Positions 60,772-64,000 of a stretch of 64,000 bases of DNA are shown piece by piece. The DNA is from Cyclina sinensis. Its lineage: Eukaryota > Mollusca > Bivalvia > Venerida > Veneridae. A program made the translations under genes and the position numbers. The notes below the pieces were generated by a model. That model was not told where the DNA came from and made no database searches. It saw only the letters and a program-made list of their open reading frames with translations. The DNA lies in assembly GCA_012932295.1 (NCBI GenBank), contig JAAONU010000001.1, positions 6,347,104 through 6,411,103 of the forward strand, in the 5' to 3' direction. Position 1 is the stretch's first letter, and each line of letters starts with the position of its first letter.

Positions 60772-60806
60772 CTGTTACTGACTTTAAAATATAGTTACTT
60801 ATCATG

Positions 60807-60818
60807 TGGTAGCAGAGC
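60807..60818 (+). promoter_or_regulatory. Primer-binding site for initiator tRNA-Met
   Basis: TGGTAGCAGAGC matches 11 of 12 bases of the complement of the initiator methionyl-tRNA 3' end (TGGTAGCAGAGG). It starts two bases after the LTR terminal CA. This is where minus-strand DNA synthesis would begin. Confidence 0.75.
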
Positions 60819-60957
60819 GAAACATCAGATCCCAGATTGTGGGGCATAACCAGTGGAGCGTACAGCGTAAACAGCATCAGCAGCGAGTGTTAAATATTTA
60901 TATAGTGAGCGTAAAAATAGTGAATTTGCTGGTGGTTTAGTCTTAAATACATAGTGG

Positions 60958-63900
60958 ATGAACAAGATGGCAACCAGAATAAACCCTCCATCTTTATCCA
61001 AAGAGAAGACTTATGAGCGATTTAAGCAAGAAGTCCTTGCATGGAAGGAAATAACAGAACTGCAGAAGAACAAGCAGGGAATTGCCATCGCTTTATCATT
61101 ACCTGACGATGATGAAACCAAAATTAAAGACAAAGTATTTGATCAAATTCCATTGGATGATCTCAAGAGTGAATTTGGGCTTAATGTTTTAATTGCTTTC
61201 CTTGATAAACATTTAGCTAAAGATGACTTGGCTGATAGTTTGGAAAAATTTGATGATTTTGATGATTTTCAAAGAAAAGATGGACAAACAATTCATGAGT
61301 ATATTTCATTGTTTGATTCAAAGTATAGAAGAATAGAAAAGAAGAATATGACCTTGCCAACAGAAATTCTGGCATTTAAACTGCTGAAGAAAGCAAATAT
61401 TACAAAAGAAGAAAGGCTTCTGGTTCTAACTGGAATGAATTATGAAAATAAGTCAGCTTTATATGAAGAGGCGAAAGCATCATTGAAAAAATTTAAGGGA
61501 GATGAAAGTGGGCTGAAGCAGGGCATAAAGTTTGAGCCCGCATATCTGGCGGAGAATGAGGAGGCACTTCTGGCTGCTGGCTATGTGAAGGCTAAACCTT
61601 TTAATAATAAAGTTGACACCAAGTGGAATCGTGGAAGTTATGGGCGAGGAAATACAAGATTTCAAAGAAATTACAGTCCAAGACTCACAAAGAGTAAGCA
61701 GATGAACCCTATGGGGACAGATGGTCAACCTATTACTTGTAAGTGTTGTGGTTCATTCCGTCATTTGATTGCTCAATGCCCACATACATGGGAAAAGATG
61801 GCAAAAGTCAATGTTACTGAAGAAGAGCATGCAGTTTTATTTACTGGGTACAATAAAGCGGATATTGCCCAGTTAGGTGTAGATGCCCGCAATTGTGCTG
61901 TTCTTGATAGTGCTTGCAGCAGCACTGTTTGTGGGAGGAATTGGTTCGATGCTTATTTGAAATCATTAGATAATGAGGATAGGGATAAAGTTTACAAAGC
62001 TGATGGGGTAAAAGTATTCAGATTTGGCGGAGGAACACGGTTAAAATCAGAGGGGGAATATCGTATTCCAGCTGTTATTGCGGGAAAACATGTGTCAATA
62101 AAAACAGATGTGGTCAATTCAGACATTCCATTGCTACTTTCCAGAACAACAATGAAAAATGCCAGTGTAAAGATGGATCTCGAACATGATAGAGCAGAGA
62201 TATTTGGACAGGATATTGCTCTAAACTTAACATCATCTGGACATTACTGTATTCCAATTGATAAGACTGAGAAAATTCCCATTGAAACTGTCTGTGCTGT
62301 AAGGCTGGATAATGTTGATGAGAAGGAAAGATCAAGAATTTTGTTAAAACTACATAGACAGTTTGCACACCCAGCCAAAAACAGACTAATTGCATTACTG
62401 AAAGATGCTGGTGCTTGGAAGGATGAATATACAGAGCTTCTGACAAAGATTGAAGACACATGTCAGCTGTGCAAAAGCTACAGAAAGACTCCACCACGTC
62501 CTGTAGTAGGTTTGCCCATGGCACATGAATTTAATGAAAGAGTTGCAATGGACATGAAGCTGTGGAAAGGGCGTTGGATTTTACATATGATTGACCTTTG
62601 GTCTAGGTATACAGTATCTGTTTTTGTAAATAGAAAGAGGTCATCTGATATAATAGATGCTATGATAAAACAATGGATAGGAAAGTTTGGAGTGATGAGA
62701 TCAGTCCTTACTGACAATGGTGGTGAGTTTAACTCAGATGAAATGAGAGAGGTAGAATCAATACTAAACATTCAAGTATGTACAACAGCTGGTGAGAGTC
62801 CCTTCCAGAATGGTCTGTGTGAAAGAGTTCATTCAGTAACAGACATGATGCTCACAAAATTAGAGGATGAACAACATGGGACTGACGTTGAAACCCTTCT
62901 TTGCTGGGCTAATATGGCTCGTAACTGCCTTCAAATGTGGAATGGGTTTAGTAGCCATCAGTTAGTTTTTGGCACAAATCCAAATCTTCCCAATATTATG
63001 ACTGATAAATTGCCTGCTCTTGATGGAACTACATCAAGTGAGAGGTTTGCACAACACTTGAATTTATTACATGCTTCAAGGAAGGCTTACATCCATACCG
63101 AGGCCAATGAGAGGATCAGACGAGCACTCCGAACCAAGATTAGGGCAGCAGAACAGATTTACAACAACGGAGATGCTGTGTTTTACAAGCGGGAGGGAAG
63201 AGAAAAATGGTTAGGACCAGGAAAAGTTGTTTTTCAAGATGGCAAAGTGGTCTTTGTAAGGCATGGCAGTGTTTTCGTACGAGTGTCACCCAATAGACTG
63301 TGCAAAATAAATGATAATGAAGATGAAGCTGACAGCAATATCCTTCAAGATCTAAACAGTGAAAGTAATGACACAGTAGAAATGAAAGAAATTCCAAGAA
63401 ACAACAGTTACAGTTTGACAGATGAAGACACAGAAAAACAGGCTGTCACTGAATACATACCAAGAGAGAATGATCACATACAAGATACGGCAATACAGTG
63501 CACTGGAACTTCTAAATTAAGAGTAAATGATATTATTCAGTACAAGTTGAATAACTCTGAAGAATGGATTACAGCTAAAGTTCTTGGCAGGGCTGGTAAA
63601 GCAACAGGCAAATACAAGGATTGGTATAATGTTGAAGATACTGAAAGTAATGAGCAGAAAAGCATTGATCTAAGTATGTACCTGTGGCAGAAAAAAATAA
63701 TGAATGATCAGAACAGTAACTCAGATGTAAATGCAGTAACTTGTAGGGATCAAGATATAGAAGTTCTACAGGCAAAGAGAACAGAATTGCAAAAATTAGC
63801 TGAGTTCAATACCTATAGAGAAGTTACTAACAACGGTCAATCAACTCTATCTACTAGGTGGGTAATCACACAGAAAGATGGAATGACGAAAGCTAGACTA

Positions 63901-64000
63901 GTTGTTCGGGGTTTTGAAGAGGAGTTTTCTCAACCAAGAGACAGTCCTACAGTTGGAAAGGGTTCCATGCGCATGGTTTTAGCAATATCTTCAAGTATGA
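60958..64000 (+). CDS. gag-pol: Copia Gag-Pol polyprotein, 5' 1014 codons (partial)
   Basis: The polyprotein packages its own RNA, copies it to DNA and integrates the product. Gag spans about residues 1-260 and is lysine-rich and helical. A CX2CX4HX4C zinc knuckle uses C261, C264, H269 and C274. The protease active site is D317-S318-A319 within VLDSACSSTVCG; Ala replaces the usual Gly of the triad. Integrase has its zinc-binding HHCC at H466, H471, C502, C505 (HX4HX30CX2C), and a catalytic D532, D586, E622 (exact DX35E spacing, in TDNGGEF and QNGLCER). The integrase C-terminal region has WLGPGKVVF at W751 and VRHGSVFVRVSPNRL. Reverse transcriptase begins around residue 966 (TRWVITQKDG, KARLVVRGFEEE, DSPTVGKGS) and runs off the window. 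M1 is the first ATG after the primer-binding site, but M4 has the better Kozak context (AAGATGG). No frameshift separates Gag from Pol, as in Drosophila copia. Minus-strand open frames in 61480-63775 are shadows. Confidence 0.96.
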   Translation, partial: MNKMATRINPPSLSKEKTYERFKQEVLAWKEITELQKNKQGIAIALSLPDDDETKIKDKVFDQIPLDDLKSEFGLNVLIAFLDKHLAKDDLADSLEKFDDFDDFQRKDGQTIHEYISLFDSKYRRIEKKNMTLPTEILAFKLLKKANITKEERLLVLTGMNYENKSALYEEAKASLKKFKGDESGLKQGIKFEPAYLAENEEALLAAGYVKAKPFNNKVDTKWNRGSYGRGNTRFQRNYSPRLTKSKQMNPMGTDGQPITCKCCGSFRHLIAQCPHTWEKMAKVNVTEEEHAVLFTGYNKADIAQLGVDARNCAVLDSACSSTVCGRNWFDAYLKSLDNEDRDKVYKADGVKVFRFGGGTRLKSEGEYRIPAVIAGKHVSIKTDVVNSDIPLLLSRTTMKNASVKMDLEHDRAEIFGQDIALNLTSSGHYCIPIDKTEKIPIETVCAVRLDNVDEKERSRILLKLHRQFAHPAKNRLIALLKDAGAWKDEYTELLTKIEDTCQLCKSYRKTPPRPVVGLPMAHEFNERVAMDMKLWKGRWILHMIDLWSRYTVSVFVNRKRSSDIIDAMIKQWIGKFGVMRSVLTDNGGEFNSDEMREVESILNIQVCTTAGESPFQNGLCERVHSVTDMMLTKLEDEQHGTDVETLLCWANMARNCLQMWNGFSSHQLVFGTNPNLPNIMTDKLPALDGTTSSERFAQHLNLLHASRKAYIHTEANERIRRALRTKIRAAEQIYNNGDAVFYKREGREKWLGPGKVVFQDGKVVFVRHGSVFVRVSPNRLCKINDNEDEADSNILQDLNSESNDTVEMKEIPRNNSYSLTDEDTEKQAVTEYIPRENDHIQDTAIQCTGTSKLRVNDIIQYKLNNSEEWITAKVLGRAGKATGKYKDWYNVEDTESNEQKSIDLSMYLWQKKIMNDQNSNSDVNAVTCRDQDIEVLQAKRTELQKLAEFNTYREVTNNGQSTLSTRWVITQKDGMTKARLVVRGFEEEFSQPRDSPTVGKGSMRMVLAISSSM

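Larger units (their letters stand above)
60639..60804 (+). repeat. 5' long terminal repeat (boundaries inferred)
   Basis: The proposed LTR starts TGTTAATCTTATC and ends GTTACTTATCA, i.e. TG...CA with a short imperfect inverted repeat (TGTTAA/TTATCA), about 166 bp. The right end is well supported because a primer-binding site starts two bases later. The left end is a choice among TG dinucleotides and needs the 3' LTR to confirm. A 5-bp duplication would be GGTAC (60634-60638). Confidence 0.55.
60639..64000 (+). mobile_element. Ty1/copia retrotransposon, 5' portion (truncated by window end)
   Basis: Layout: 5' LTR, primer-binding site, leader of about 140 bp, then one continuous Gag-Pol frame in the order Gag, protease, integrase, reverse transcriptase. 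Integrase before reverse transcriptase is diagnostic of Ty1/copia rather than gypsy. Reverse transcriptase, RNase H and the 3' LTR lie beyond the window. Absence of any stop or frameshift over 1014 codons, in a region where every other element is decayed, implies a recent insertion. Its coding sequence is also less AT-rich than the flanks. Confidence 0.95.

Noticed and set aside
61480..63775. Minus-strand open frames of up to 136 codons.
   Set aside because: Shadows of the plus-strand Gag-Pol frame, which has all the family motifs.

Overview
The window is AT-rich eukaryotic DNA with no recognisable complete host gene. It reads as intergenic or large-intron sequence of an invertebrate, most likely a bivalve mollusc. 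The clues are a long dispersed repeat flanked by the words GGGCCAT and CTCACCTGAG, with runs of ACGGACGG near its end; a short TTAA-flanked element carrying the GACTGCACGGATGTGCAGGCTGA word that I recognise from clam DNA; tRNA-derived SINEs; and jockey-like LINE ends with the GGACCACAATGGAAATAAG word. Family and species are not assignable by eye.

Layout. 1-7 kb: mostly unique AT-rich sequence, two SINE remnants, one LINE tail, one open frame of uncertain meaning (2831-3245) and a 1.4-kb dispersed repeat (5240-6685). 7-24 kb: old, strongly diverged tandem copies of a several-kb unit, recognised by homologous blocks in the same order (called b, a, c, d here), peppered with small inverted-repeat transposons: a 10-kb palindromic pair, a piggyBac-type MITE at 13569-13781 and a MITE at 22517-22778. 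24.6-27.8 kb: a 33/30-bp minisatellite, then a 2-kb satellite of 47-bp monomers with higher-order periods of 569 and 287 bp. 29-38 kb: more dispersed repeats and MITEs, including two copies of one MITE family. 41.9-42.9 kb: a foldback element made of a 22-bp satellite arranged as nested palindromes. 43.2-58.95 kb: a second tandem duplication, with five homologous blocks (e-f-g-h-i) repeated in order about 7.8 kb apart. A LINE reverse-transcriptase pseudogene lies in the first copy. A 1259-bp foldback element with a perfect 9-bp target-site duplication (56222-57480) lies in the second. 59.8-60.4 kb: a degenerate minisatellite. 60.6-64.0 kb: the 5' part of an intact-looking Ty1/copia retrotransposon (short LTR, tRNA-iMet primer-binding site, uninterrupted 1014-codon Gag-Pol frame), cut by the window end.

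The only convincing protein-coding sequence is the copia Gag-Pol. The best candidates for something undescribed are the two foldback elements (one with a clean 9-bp duplication, suggesting a Mutator-like mobiliser), the higher-order satellite, and the two several-kb tandem duplications, one of which has exon-like blocks that could be the wreckage of a tandem gene family.
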